64,000 nt of DNA from the NCBI GenBank assembly GCA_034509735.1, contig JACGWO010000002.1, positions 50,465,115 to 50,529,114 of the forward strand, in the 5' to 3' direction. Under the pieces are notes generated by a model, which had not been told where the DNA came from, ran no database searches, and saw only the letters and a program-made list of their open reading frames with translations. Position numbers and translations under genes: made by a program. Of this stretch, positions 22,766 through 35,586 are shown one piece after another. Position 1 is the stretch's first letter. Each line of letters starts with the position of its first letter. The stretch comes from Sesamum alatum. Its lineage: Eukaryota; Streptophyta; Magnoliopsida; Lamiales; Pedaliaceae.

Positions 22766-23528
22766 AAGCGCTTACATTTTGAAAATACCCATCGGTAACC
22801 GTAGGGTCAACCAAACAGAAACTAAACAACTCCCGCCCGGTTTATTGTCTGAGCCGGTTGTTGTTTTAGGTGGGGCCCACTCCAGCGGAATATTCATATT
22901 ATTTCAGCTGCGTTGTGTTACAGAGTCCCATTTGTCGGTACTGACACGTGGATTTTACAGCTGTGGCGGCCGCGTGTTCTGAAAACTGTTTCTTATCACT
23001 ATTTACAATTTATTGTATACTCCCCCAGTCCACCCCTTTCATAATTAATATTTCTATTTTGACCCAAACACTTGTTTTTTTAAAAAATTAAGAAAATAAA
23101 TTTTTTGCAATTTTATATCGTCATCTCTCAATTGAGATGGTAGTTTGTTACAATTGAAAGCTGTTGAAAACTTAATGTTTATTTTTCAAAACAAGTCTTA
23201 TTTCACTGAGGTCTGCCAAAGAAAAAAGAGGAAATAACTTTAAAACACAAAGAGCAGGGGGGATCATTTCGTTCTAATTGGTAACAATAGCGACCAACAT
23301 TTAAAAAGGGTTAGACCAAAAGATGATCAGCAGCAGCAGCTTTGTCCTTGCTTATGTACATTCTACAATGCTTTCAAGTGTATATATACTAGGAATGTGA
23401 ACTGTAACTAATAATGCTTAATACATATATCTATATATATGTATGTATGCATGTCTGTATATATATACATTTACTTTCACAGCGATCAGCCAAAAGAAAA
23501 GATCATCCCCAGTAAAATTATACCAACC
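22766..23528. other. Between convergent genes: GC-rich motif-dense segment and a possible Stowaway-like repeat
   Basis: Bases 22780-22985 are distinctly GC-richer than their surroundings. They contain a G-box (CACGTG, 22945-22950), a GTGGGGCCCAC palindrome near 22870-22880 and GCGGCCGC near 22966. A 67-codon ORF there resembles nothing known. From about 23018 to 23266, ends reading TACTCCCCCAGTCC and (reversed) GATCCCCCTGCTC might be a decayed Stowaway-type element, but the match is weak. The ABC1K9 3' UTR probably occupies the right part. Confidence 0.45.
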
Positions 23529-26500
23529 TCACTGGTAAACATTTCTGCTTCTCTGATTTGAAACAATTGTGATCCTCTGGTCCCGCAGCATATTCAAATT
23601 CGGAGCCAATAGTCGTGTGTATCGGTCAAAATACAGCAGCTGCTTCATCAGAAGTGCAAACTCCCGAGGAAATCTTAGACCATATGATTCACTAACTCGA
23701 ACCTATTCAACATACGCAGAGCATGGATCAGCAGCAAATGATAGAAACTGATGTTTCAAGACATAGATGGTAATGAACTAATGATCTATCTGAATCTCAT
23801 GTCAAACAGAAATAATGCAAATTAACATCTGGGAGACGGTCCCAATAAAAGGTTCTTCGGATATGGTAATTGTGGAGGCTGATGTTAGATGTGGATCAGC
23901 ACTTCGTCCCAACTATGGCAAGTTTATGAATTAGCAGGATGGGAAACATTGGTCAGAGTACTACATACAAATACTTAGCAGGATAAAGCTACATGCTTGT
24001 AGCTGACAGGGTCCAAATGATTTAATGATTTATTATATGTCAATTCTTGATGCTCCTATGAGTGAAGTACCATCATGTAGATACAATAAATAGCTGGTTA
24101 TAAAAGCCTATTGAAGCAAACAAACACCAAGTCTCATGAAAAATCAATGCACCACCTCTTAATGTCCAAAGGAGAACTGGCAGAGAAAATACCAAACATC
24201 TTACCACATCAAGAAATAGCGCATTCATTTGTCTCTCGTCAACAAGAAGATTGGCAGAAACTGCAGTTGCATTTGTATTTGGTTCCCTGGCAGCAGCAAC
24301 AATGATCTCTGTATCCAAATCCTGTGCGAATACATCAGATACAATGGGTTAACATATGATGAATGAAATCAGAGAAATAGTGTTCTGAAAAATAAACCAC
24401 TTTGGAGGTCCAGTGGATTCTGGTGTATTTTTGGTTATCACACTATCCATTTCTCTCCTTTCCAAATCTATGTAAGATGAAAAGTGCTGGATTTCTCAAA
24501 TGATAATTTCACAAGGCAGCGATTAGTAAATTTCTTTGGTGAATTGACATTGACCAGGCAGTTAAATATTTCCATGTATAAAGCACCGAACCTATTGTTA
24601 AGTATTGAACTCTGCTTCTATGACCTTTTATTAGACAAAAGGACAACCATGAGAAACACAATTGCTTGCCTGTATGGAGGAGAATATCTTTTCCAGATCT
24701 CTTGCAAAGGCCTTGGAGTCCACATTTGTGCTTGTAGCACCCATATCGATCAAGGATGAAGCCATGGACTCATATTCTTCAGTTGCTAGTGATTGCAGAA
24801 ATACTTCCATGGCTGCCCATGTTTTTGGAGAAATCCGCCCAACAATTCCTGTTTAGCACATTACACCCTCTTAATACTTCGTTATCCGGTAGGAAACACA
24901 TCATAAAGTGTATTGATAATCCAGCAATAAAAGGCCACAAGGTAATCTAATCCAATAATTATAAGGACAGCAATCACATTCAAACTTGAAATCTAGATTT
25001 GGTTTGTTAGAGACAATGCTTACAGTTTTTTCTTTGAAATAGAACCCAATCAAGAACATAAAAGTCGAAATCTGTACAGTTCCTGTACTTGTGTATCATA
25101 CTTCAGACATCTCCAGCAAGACAGAAAATTCTGGTTTCAGAGGTGGATATTTTGGATTAAATAAAATATCAAGAATAATTTCCAATGATATTGCTGAACC
25201 TTAATTCACTAAAGCAAAAACATACTAACGTCTCTTAAACATCCACTCCACCAAAATGAAACAATTGAGAATCTCTAGCACAATATGCAACAAAGAAAAA
25301 GTTCATGACTATGTATCAGATTAAACCATAATGCTTAATATCTACTTAGCATTTGCATTCTGGGAGTTCTCAGTGGTAAAAGTACTTAGCACCATTCCAG
25401 GGCCTTTGGCACAATGGGGTTGGGTGTGGCCAGGAAATTTGAGCAGTGGATATCCTTGACTAGAAAACATTAAACAAGTTGGTAAGGAAGAACAGAGAAG
25501 CCAGTTAAAGATCATGCGATGCCCCATGGTAACACAAACTTGAGCTAGAATTTACATTGGAAACACTACGCTTAAGTAAACGGAGGTCCATGCATCAAAC
25601 ACAAGCCTTCAAATAGTCAGAATGATAGCTGTTAAAGCCAGAGGGCAGAGACCAGAGAAAGAACTGGCACGCTTTCCTTTTTAGCAAATTATAGATGTTA
25701 ACATCGTCAAGCAGTTTCCAGTAGGGTTTTCGAAGGGAGATGAAACCCATTGGGAGACAAGATCAAAGCTAAGTACGATTAAACGTGGTAATTGATCACA
25801 TGGAATATTGGTGTGATTGATTCCAAGTCGACTGGAACCATTAGGAAGTTAACAACAAACATATAAGGGAAATATCAACATACATACCAAAGTCAAGGAA
25901 CCCAATGCGGCCATCACGCAATAACCACAAATTGCCTGCGTGTACATCTGCATGAAAGGTTTCACATGCAAGCAAGCTACCAAACCTGCAGGGTTGCATA
26001 AACGTATATATCAGATCGTTCAGTCATAATACTGAGTATATAATTTGCAATTATTATGACTTTCAGTCCCACCAGACATTTAAGGCAGTTATAAGACTAG
26101 TCTCTGGATTTGGAACAAGTGAGTTTATGGAGTTCAAATCTGTGAGAGGGACTCCATAAAGTCTCTCCATTGTAAGAACCCGTCTAGTACTGTACTGCTG
26201 GTATACTTTTGGAGCTGTAGCCTGCCTCGTGAGTCCCATAGCTTCCAAATATCTTCTAAAGGACTCAATATTTGTGGCCTCCTTCTGAAAGTCAACTTCT
26301 TCAAGCATAGACTCCCTTATGTCTTTGACAATAGCAACCTATAATGTGGACCTCTGTTTTAGAAAACTTCAGGCAATACAAATTCGAAAACACTAAGAGG
26401 AACAGAACATATGTAGCATAACGAACAAACGAAAGCCTGCAACATCATATATCTAGATGGATGACATGTTCAGGAATTTATCACTTCAAAAGACCTAATT

Positions 26501-29043
26501 GATAAAATTCTAGAAAACAAAATTCAACAATAAATTTCATGTATGCTCCATTGCTCCAATCAAACCTGATGCACTTAAGATTTATGAGGTAGCAAAGCAA
26601 AAAAAACAGAACTTTGGTCATCATATTAAAAACCCTTCCCTACCTGTCAATTAAGGTGCATTTAATTTTTCTCAATAATGAAATCTCATGATAAAGAAGT
26701 GAGGCAAGATGCTGGAATTTGTGGAATCCATTGAAGAAAACATGACATACCCAAATGATCTTATAACTGGAACACAAGCTTCTCAATGTGATGGTTTAAG
26801 AATACAAGGATAAATATGTTTATCTTTTATGATCAGGATCCAGACTCATCATTCAGAACAGTAAAGCCATGTATGCATCAATGATAAGAAAACAATGACT
26901 TGTATTTAAGGGGAAAAAATAACCATTTATAGCAATCACCAGCACTGTACCAGAGATGCTCGGCTTAGGTCGGGACTCAAAAATTCCAATATACGTGCAA
27001 CAATATACACAAAGTTCAAATCTGCCACCAAGATGTCCTCTATTCCTGGTTTTAGCACCTTAATAACTACATCCTCTTGGGTGTCCCTTATCCTAGCACC
27101 ATGCACCTGAAAATCAAAAGCATGCAGTTCAATTGTTCAATACATTGTCTACATTTGATAGGCAGTGACTTAACACCTTAAGGTAATAATTCCACACAAA
27201 TGGATGTACAGGAAAGAAACAGAATCATACCAACCTGTGCTATGGAAGCAGAAGCTAATGGTGTGGGATCCACATACTCAAATACAGTATCAATGGGCTT
27301 GCCTAACTCCTCACGCAAGATTGATTGAATCTCTTGGAAGGGAACTGAAGGAGCTCTGTCAAAACAGTACTGGAACTCCTGGACATACTCTGGAGGAAAT
27401 AATGTTGGTGCGGATGCTATGAACTGCATATTGAAAATTAAAGGATGCACATAAGGGATCTTATTGAGAAGAATAAGCAAATACTGTTGGGAAGGGGTGC
27501 GAAGATGAAGAACAAGAATAATATTAAGCAAGCATTATTCTGTTCTTACCTGACCTAATTTAACATATGTTGCCCCCAAGCGCTCAAATAATTTCCTCAA
27601 ATAAACAGGTGATAATAATCCGAGCTGCAACTCAGTCGCTAATCCACCGGATGAATTTGCTGTCTATAAAAAGAACAACAGATCATACTTTTTGGGATCA
27701 ACTTGCATAAAGTGCATTATGAACATCAGACACATGCATGCATGAATTTCTGGTTCATTGGGTAGATGTGGCTGTTCACAGGGAACCTTGGGACAGAGGA
27801 TGACATAAAAATACAGTCCCGTGACCTCAAGTCTTTTACTAATAACAATTCCCTAATCAGAAAGAACCAGACAAGAAAGCCTCTGCTAATGATCAAAATA
27901 CTTCAACAATCATTAAGCAGTATGGTGGCAATAACCAAGTAGTTAACTCCCTTCAAATAACAGGAAAACTGTGGGCACTGTGAAGACATGACAGTATCTG
28001 TGAAGACACAACAGCATATACCATATTCTTACTCAATAGAAAAACCGATTGCATTACCTTAGAAGCATCAGCTAGCCACTCGCTACCAACACCAACAACT
28101 GCTTGGATACCTTGCGCTAATCTGAGAGCTCCACGAGGACCTGTATTTATGGATGTCTGGACAATATCCTCCACAAGTTTGGGCAAGTTCTGAATACTAT
28201 CTGCAGGAATATGAGACGATATCAGCTTTTATTGTACACTGAATACAAATGTTAATATAAGAAACATTTGCATAGTTAAAAATCAATTGCTGCCTAAGAC
28301 ACTCTTGCCACCATATTGCCGTGATGTATGCATGAAAACAAGAATGCTTCTGCAGCAGCACGATATTACCACCCATGCACGAAAATTGAAATATGGAATC
28401 GCAACAAAATCAGATACGCCGATTTACTAGCATCAGTCGCAAACAGCCAGTCAATCTCCAGTTTCCTTTCTCTATATGTAAGACAAATATTTTCTAACAA
28501 CAACTTCACCGTGGACTCACATTACAAGAACTAAGGCCTAAAATCAGAACCTAACGCCATTCTGCCCCCATCCAATTTTCAATATTGATTATTGGCACCA
28601 TCCAATTGAAATAATGAATTTTCCGATAAAACTAAACCAACATGACATTCTTCAACTCCCAACATCCCAAAAAATCACGACTTAACGCAACACTAATATG
28701 ACTAAGCTACAATTATCAGTCGTACAACTAGACTAAGCACATAACAAGCAGGCATATTACCTTGAAGACGGGAGGTGAAGAGGTCCTGCGACTGCGAGTA
28801 GCGAGCAAAGAGGGCAAATTTATTAGGGCCATATCTGAACTTCCTTGCTGATACACATATAGGTACAGGCAACTGCATTCATACACACTACTCTAATCAG
28901 AAATACAATCAATCAATTCCAACCTTCAAAACAATTTCCACACACGAACACAAACACGATTATGAATCAAAACGAACCTGAGAGTGATGAATCAGAGGTA
29001 AGCGGCCACAAGCAGCGCCTCTGAACACTGAAACTCTGGCCAT
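23529..29043 (-). CDS. ABC1K9: Chloroplast ABC1/UbiB-family atypical kinase, ABC1K9-like (At5g05200 type)
   Basis: Eleven exons: 29043-28978, 28872-28761, 28200-28058, 27663-27550, 27423-27235, 27106-26951, 26338-26073, 25985-25888, 24848-24670, 24321-24205 and 23702-23529; 537 aa. The basic, Ser/Ala-containing N-terminus (MARVSVFRGAACGR) looks like a plastid transit peptide. ABC1 hallmarks are present: KLGQ (142-145), the alanine-rich loop ASASIAQ (about 202-208) that replaces the glycine loop, Lys224 in VVIKV, EEVDFQKEATN, HADVHAGN (Asp362, Asn367) and LDFG (380-382). The closest remembered protein is Arabidopsis At5g05200, 540 aa, with near-collinear sequence. The family is linked to prenylquinone and plastoglobule metabolism; the substrate is unknown. 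Intron 9 uses a GC donor (24669-24668). The gene converges on NET4 and follows EIF1AD on the same strand. Confidence 0.95.
24665..24672 (-). other. Non-canonical GC 5' splice site of ABC1K9 intron 9
   Basis: The exon ends ...FSSIQ and the next begins DLDTE, matching the uninterrupted family sequence. The minus strand reads CAG then GCAAGC, which is close to the GC-donor consensus. The acceptor is a normal CACAG at 24325-24322. A GT further on would add residues and break the conserved joint. Confidence 0.8.
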
Positions 29044-30000
29044 TCTTCAATTCTTTTCTTTAATTATTTTCTTCTTGGTAGGGGGAATGAGGAATTGAAT
29101 TCAGAATCTGGAAAATCTTCTGATCAAAACGCAATTCCTTTCCACAGTTCTTATTCCTTTATATTTACCATTTTTGTTAGTAAATTAACAACGACGGAAA
29201 ATGACCTGCCGGAGAAGGAAGTGTTCAACGGGAAAACGGTGTCGTAGAGTGCTGCTGGTTTGAAGGGAGTTGAAAAAATATCTACTTGGAGAATAGTGAA
29301 AATGGAAGGGGCCACGTGTCGCCCGGACGACTGCTATTTGAATTGGGCCAGCTAGTGAAGTTGTTTTACTTAGTCGTATCTTTGTAATTGGTGGACCTCA
29401 GGCCCGGCCCAATATCGTTTCTAATTTTTCATTTTAGTTATATTTACGCATGTATTGTTTAGCTGTTCAATTTATCAAATATAATCATGTATATAATTAT
29501 TAAAAAATCTTAATGTATGGGGCAATATTTCAGTTTTAGTCTCTTAGAACCAGGAATGTTGCAGTTTAATTCCCTATTTTACAGGGTTGATAAAATAAAT
29601 CCCATAAGATTAAATAATGTAATACTTTTGGTCCTCAACCAGCAGCCAATTTTTCCCCCCCTCCCAGAAACCACTTCGAAAAAATCAAAATTGCTCTAAC
29701 ATTGATCCAACTGCAACCATGGAAGTCATTAGCATAAATCAACGGTGCTCTAACATAGAGCAACTTTCATTTAAAAATAAAATTGAGTGTCACCAAAAAC
29801 ACTGTTTCACGTCGAGAATAAAAGGTTGTCATCTCCAGCGAATGAAAATGAACACTGCACTATACCTAAAATCACTAGCAAGAGATCAGAGGTACCTTGC
29901 CATGCTAAAATAAGGATTAAATTTTGTGGGACGATCACATCTACCCGTTGTGTCTATCAATCGAGCATTGAGATACAAAATTGCTATCACAAAAAAGGTT
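29044..30000. other. ABC1K9 upstream region and EIF1AD-like 3' UTR
   Basis: Next to the ABC1K9 start is a ~100-base leader. Between 29300 and 29420 are GGCCC-type motifs (TGGGCCAGC near 29344, GGCCCGGCCCAAT near 29402) of the kind found in promoters of organelle and translation genes. Between about 29515 and 29640 is a TTTTAGTCT/TTTGGTCCTC-rich stretch that may be a repeat terminus. The remainder up to 30000 is the probable 3' UTR of the EIF1AD-like gene. Confidence 0.45.
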
Positions 30001-31289
30001 CTATGAGTCAGAGTCAGTTTCTGAATCTGAATCGGACTCTATATCCAACTGAGATAGTAGAGGATTCAGTCTGTTTGTATTTGCTTCCAGAGGTGGAAGC
30101 CCCTCGTCGTCAGTACAACTCTCATCATCTTGTTGGGAAGTACAAGAGTTTAGATCTTGCTTTGAGGTCTCTTGGGGCACAGATTTGAAAATCTCCGGCC
30201 TGCAAAAGGCATCAGTAAGATTTTAAACCATTAATGTAGGTAAAGAAAAGACACTTGGGGCTGGTGGGAATAATTGGTTCTCTCTTTTTTATTTGGGTAA
30301 GAGGGTGCATAGATTAACATAGAACTCATCAAGTTAATACGATAAGAACTAAACTCCAAGATGACTGGGCAAACTCCTGAATGCACCAGAAACAATTATC
30401 ACAGAGGTCTAATAACTATATTCAAAGCCAATCATGATCTTGTAATTAGTCTTACATAATCATACTGAAGTTCCTAGCTGCATATATACACAAAAATAGC
30501 ATGATAGACATGAACAATATGACCACAAATAAGCTATATTATTCGGTCTTGTTTAACAGCCGAGCTCACCTAAGGGAGCAGACCTATCATTCAACTAAAT
30601 CTTATTCTTTTATCACAAAGCAAAGGCAGAAAGCAGAAGCAATACTGAATCTAGGCAGAAAGCAGAAGCAATACTAGTGCATACCATTCTGGAGATTTTT
30701 GAAGCAGACGCACTTGGTCATGGTAAAGTACTTGCGTAACAATGCCCCCAACCTTTCTACCAGATTCGACAGCCTCCTCTCTTCCACTTTCGTCAACCAC
30801 TACAAAGTTCCCTATTAACATAGACATCAAAAGTTGCATTTAAAAGCTTTCATCATCTATGGCATTAAGTCATACATGTTGACTTAGGCATTTCGGGATT
30901 GAATTCAAAACCGTGAGTTGTAATATTACACTAAATGTTTGCATTGATAATGGATGCTTAAACACCTTGACATTTATAAATGTCTACACACGCACACACA
31001 TACATGCATATTCACAGATAATACCTCGCTTAATCCACATGCTTTTCTGGAATTTTGCTGGAAATATTGCTAGTAATTTCTGTCCTGTTGCATCCATTAC
31101 CTTTACAAAGAGAACTGCAATCAGTAAAATAACCTCCACCTTAATATTAAACAAATCCAGAATAAATGATCATACCTCAATAAGATTAGAGCCCCTCAGA
31201 TCCAGAACCTGCATTATGTTTTGACCTTGTTGAAGAGTCACCATCTCTTCCTTAATTGCCCTCTTGAGATTCTTCCTTCCTCCTCTCAT
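30001..31289 (-). CDS. eIF1A-domain (S1/OB-like) RNA-binding protein, EIF1AD-like
   Basis: Four coding exons: 31289-31176, 31100-31025, 30811-30685 and 30199-30001; 171 aa. The protein begins MRGGRKNLKRA and runs into an eIF1A-type OB fold: LQQGQNIMQVLDLRGSNLIE, AIFPAKFQKSMWIKRG, FVVVDESGREEAV and QVLYHDQVRLLQKSPEW. The C-terminal third is acidic and low in complexity: DDEGLPPLEAN, then a Ser/Asp tail ending DSETDSDS. Both parts match plant EIF1AD proteins of ~165 aa. Its cellular role is poorly known; animal EIF1AD is nuclear. The exon joins split a glycine and a tryptophan codon and keep frame. A further leader exon lies upstream. Confidence 0.93.
30200..30684 (-). repeat. EIF1AD-like last intron with a perfect 23-bp direct repeat
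   Basis: The 23-mer that starts AGGCAGAAAGC occurs at 30624-30646 and again, perfectly, at 30653-30675. It begins about ten bases inside the 5' splice site (30684-30683). Otherwise the intron is unremarkable. Confidence 0.8.
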
Positions 31290-32130
31290 GTCTAGTTACT
31301 ACTTAGAATTTGCTCTCTTCTTCTGCAATATAGTAATAGAAGAGAAAAAGGTTAACAAACAAAACACCGACAAATGCCTCAAACGAAATTGCTTAGCAGC
31401 CATGCGAAGGCCTATCTGGAAAATACAATACAAGCTATTCCAGGTCAAGGCCTAATGGGGTTCGAGGCATGCCCAATCAAGACGGCAAAACCCAGACGCA
31501 ATTCAAGTAAATGTTTTTAAAGAAACTCCCTCAAAGCAGGGCACTAATCCAACAAAAAAGAAAATCTCAGTCTGTTCCAATGTATCTCAATGGTTTTTAT
31601 CTTAATGAGATACCGGCTGCACCCATGCAGAGAATGGAGACATTAAAACCCGGTATCACCTCCTACTGGAAAACAAATTTTATCACATCTATAATGCAAT
31701 TATCATGAAACTAGAACCAAAGTGAAAATTGAAAGTTCAGCATATAAATATACCAATTGATTACCCACGGAATTTGTTCCCCCAAAAAAGGAAAACAGTG
31801 CGGCGAAATTCAGGATCCATATTATCCCAACAGTTTCCATGAAGTAACTCTATCTCATATTAGCAAAACAGCACCTCCTAGAACTCCCTTTCTCAGCCAC
31901 AATCGGAACGAAATCATATCAATAAAAATCAGCAAGGTGCAGACGAGCAATTCTAATTCCAAAATATTGAATTAAAGTTGAAAAGAAAACAAGAAAGAGG
32001 AAATTAGTTACATGTCGAAGATGATAACCGACGGACGAATCCCAAAGGAACGAGATCGGCGGCCTCCCGACGGCCGATGGAGACGCTGCTTGAGGCGGAG
32101 CAGTAAAGTGGAGGCGGGGGGTTTTTCTCC
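31290..32130 (-). promoter_or_regulatory. 5' UTR and leader intron of the EIF1AD-like gene
   Basis: An acceptor (TTGCAG) near 31324 and a donor (GACAT then GTAACT) near 32011 suggest a ~690-base intron. The upstream leader exon near 32012-32110 is GC-rich. The small ORFs within this stretch lie in the intron. The limits are inferred from consensus sequence only. Confidence 0.5.
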
Positions 32131-33406
32131 AGTAGCAGCTTCTGCTTTTTTAATAATCGTGTTCTCTATTTTGGAGGCTCTCGCGATTTCAATGTACTTG
32201 CGATCTTTCTTTGGTGTACATAAGAAATCCCTAAGGTCTTTCTTATAGTCTTACATACAAAATTTTATATAGATAATTATATTTATGCTCCTAACTCATG
32301 ATATATTTAAATAAATCACCCTTTTGTTTTATAATTACATAAATCATTTGGGACAGTTAAATAACATGGTTGTGTAATAATGTGACGTTTGTTGGGGGTT
32401 TATTTTTTTTAAAAAAATAAGGGTAATTTGTGTGAATGATGATGTTAACGTTTCTAATGGATATACTATGTAATATTTCAAAAATTATGAATAATTTGAG
32501 TAAACAGACCGTACATTAGAGGGTGTAAATATAATTATTCCAAATTTATATCATATTCTAAAGAGTACAAAATTTGTGTATATTTTCATATCATCAATTC
32601 TAAAATTAATAAAGATTCACGAATTATCATTGTCCTTAATTCACTTATTGAGAGTCGATCATTTTTTTTGATGATTTATTGAGAGTCGATCATAATTTCA
32701 TAATAAAACTCCATTACTCTAAAAACTTATGAGAGTATTAAAAAAAAAGAGTCTTAAATTGTCGTAAGAAAAATTTTAAAATATGAATTCTCAATGTACC
32801 AAATAAAGCAGGTAGTAGTCCTTTAAATAATTAATAAATGATTTGATCATTATAATTTATATATTCATATAGACTTTTTAACATTGGTTTTATTACGTTG
32901 TAATTGCATTTTTATTAGGCCACTGACTAATAGTGGTAGCTATTCCATAGAAGCAGTTAATAAATATAACATCAAAGTAAAAATTTCAAATGACTTCTGC
33001 AACAAATGAATTTGAAATCCGTCACGATACCATAAAATATAGTTCAAAATTGTAAAATCTTCTGACATGAATTTATCAAAACAAGTTTAATAAGTTTGTT
33101 ATTATGCATTTGAAATCCTCAAATCCAAATATGTCTATACAAATACAAGATAAAATCAGTGCAAAAGTAAGCTTAGAATCACTGGACCAGTTAAAGGAGT
33201 AAATTGTAAGAAATACTACAACAGTATCTTCCCAGAATCCATAGAACTAAGAACAGGTAACAGTCTACTCTACTACTACTACTACTACTGCAAATTAGCT
33301 CCAGCAACAATTGAGTAGTCCTAACAGAAAATTACACCAAGTAAAAAATGAACCAATCAAGAAATAACTTCCTAGTCAGCTCATAATTTGATGGCATAAA
33401 CTACAA
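32131..33406. other. Intergenic DNA with one family-B element and the TFIIS 3' UTR
   Basis: Besides the MITE at 32270-32541, an 18-base direct repeat (TTATTGAGAGTCGATCAT) occurs near 32645 and 32676. A TAC trinucleotide tract lies near 33271-33287. The last few hundred bases are the probable 3' UTR of TFIIS. No other gene was seen. Confidence 0.5.
32270..32541. mobile_element. Family-B MITE, copy 2
   Basis: It starts TAGATAATTATATTTATGC and ends GGTGTAAATATAATTATTCC. It shares TTTGTGTGAATGATGATGTTAACG-type interior sequence with the copy at 14.1 kb. The flanking 9-mers AATTTTATA and AAATTTATA match at eight of nine positions. Confidence 0.6.
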
Positions 33407-35586
33407 TCAGCAAAACTTCCAGCGCTTATTGCAGTTTACACATGTTACAAACGTTGTCATGGGCTCGTCGGCGCTCCGAGTCTGCAGCTGGTAATAAGTA
33501 GTTTCCTTCTTCTTGCACCTACCACAAGTGAACTGATCTGTACTAGCCTGTACAGGAGCTCCAAGCTCACTGTTAAACAATGCTTTCTGCTTGATCTTCT
33601 CATTCTGAACCTGCCTTGCGTCGCTGGCCATCTCGTCGGCCGTCAGTTCGAGAATGGCATGCGGCTCAAAGTCCCCGAGCAGGACTTTTCTTCGGAAATC
33701 CGGGTTGTTTGAATCCTTCATGTTGAATAATATCGACCTGTATTTGGCCTTCTGTGGGCCGCTGGACTTGCCCCACTTCTCAAACATTGCTGTCTCCACT
33801 AACACAGCGAGTCGATATGGATCACATTTATTAACTTTGTCGCGCAAATCATTGTTGATCTCGCTAGAGACTTTGCACAAGGCTTCTGCAAGAATCTCAC
33901 GGACTTTGTCCCTGGTAGGGTCCTTGCAATAGACGAGAGAAGTTAGCTTCGGCGGGCCGACAGGATCTGCTGCCGGTTTTCGCCCTTCAGAAGTTGCGTT
34001 TTCTATCTTGACTTTCTTGTCTATGTGTTCTCCAACGGCATTCTTTGTTGGCAGAACAACTTCGGCTTTCTCAATTTTGACAGTGGACAAAGTTTCCGAC
34101 TTCTGGACTTTATCGGAATTTGATTTAGCAGGAGTAGTTCTCTCCGGCTTCGCGTTCTTCTGTATATTCTTCACCTCCTCACTTTCTGAACGAGCAGGTT
34201 CAGCTTTTACAGTATCGCCATTCTTAATGGCCCCATTCTTCTTGTTTGACATTGTTTCCTTGACAATTATAGTCTTCCATATCTCAACCACATCCAAAGC
34301 CAGAGCCTTAATTTTCTCACTCTTATGTTTAGTCAGTTGGCGCAGACGTTTTCCAACCTGAAAAAAGCAATGAGTGTAAGCAGGCGCTAAACTATGAATT
34401 TAGCAGTAAAAAAAGTTGCCAAATAACACAAGGGAAAAGTAAATCGGCCCACAGTAAACCGACCAAGTACATTCTCGGGAGTAAAAAGTCACTACTGCAA
34501 TTTCATCTGTGGGTTAAAAGATTATAATATATCTCAAAGCATAAACACTGAGAAGTAGCCAGAAGGAAAAACCTTAATTTGGATGGTCCATGTCTCGGGG
34601 AAACAAGACACTCCTAAAAAGCTAGAAAGAAGGCCTCATGTCTAAAAGGTACATTGATGAGTATGTTATAGAATGTTTAAGCAATTTTGCCATCGGGCCC
34701 GGTATCTATTCTAAGGCAGGCATATATGCCCATATTCAAAGTTGAACTATCTGCCAACTGCCGACTGCCGAAATTCCCTTAGTATAATGGTGGCAGCAAG
34801 TTACCTGCACTTTATGTGTAATACCTGTATACTTTAAAAAGCCACCACACAGAATTCTTTACTTCTACGAAGTAACAACCAAAGTACTTGAGGTTGAAGA
34901 AAAGAACAAGACTTGAGAGGCAAAGTTCTTTCGGTAATCGGATCGATTTATTTCTATTGGTTTTTCCAGGTGAAGGAGCAAAGATTTCCTGAAATTCGGA
35001 ACATTCTTCTACTTAATCCTAGATGCGTAATCTGAGGGTACACTTGTAAGGAATTTGCCTTCAACTCCGGAACTCTGCCGTGAGTGAACATGCAATAAAT
35101 GCAAACCCCGGCCCGTTCAACTTATAAGAGGAAGAGTACACTCATTCATCCAAAATACAGTTTTCCAGATGAAACTTTTTCATCAGTAGCCCGTAAAATA
35201 TCAAAATGGGAAAAGAGACAGAGATGATCAGATGACACTTAAATGGTAAAACAAGCGACGTTCTCAATGAATAATGCTCACATTTGGGAATAAACTGTCC
35301 CCAACTCAGTATTTTTATAAACCATATGATTAGAACGCCGGCTGCTTCAAATTGCCATCCTAGAGCGATCATTTCATAGCAATTTCACCAGAATCGAATC
35401 ATAAAACCAAGATAAGGTGTTTGATGATCAAAGTACCTGGGTGGACACAAGGAGTTGATAATTAACAGGGAATTTCTTCAGCTTTTTCAAAGCATCAAGG
35501 CACCTATCCTCTTCCCCCGGTGAGTTCTCAGCCGCTTCCGCAGCCGTCTTCACCGACTCAAAAAGCTCAGTCAGCTGCTTCTCCAT
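33407..35586 (-). CDS. TFIIS: Transcription elongation factor TFIIS
   Basis: Two coding exons, 35586-35437 and 34357-33407; 366 aa. Domain I (LW/TFIIS-N, about residues 1-85) spans the intron and includes LDALKKLKKFPVNYQLL and VGKRLRQLTKHKSEKIKALA. A charged, Lys/Glu-rich linker follows. The central pol II-binding domain starts near PTRDKVREILAEAL and includes RSILFNMKDSNNPDFRRKV. The C-terminal zinc ribbon uses Cys328, Cys331, Cys356 and Cys359, with the RSADEP loop carrying the acidic pair Asp347-Glu348 that stimulates RNA cleavage by stalled polymerase. The length is close to Arabidopsis TFIIS (RDO2), which acts in the nucleus and influences seed dormancy. The start is the only plausible Met before the domain, and the phase-0 join is clean. 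Confidence 0.97.

Noticed and set aside
23018..23266. A Stowaway-like MITE
   Set aside because: The ends share only a short C-rich motif and the TA target duplication cannot be shown; left as a tentative remark.
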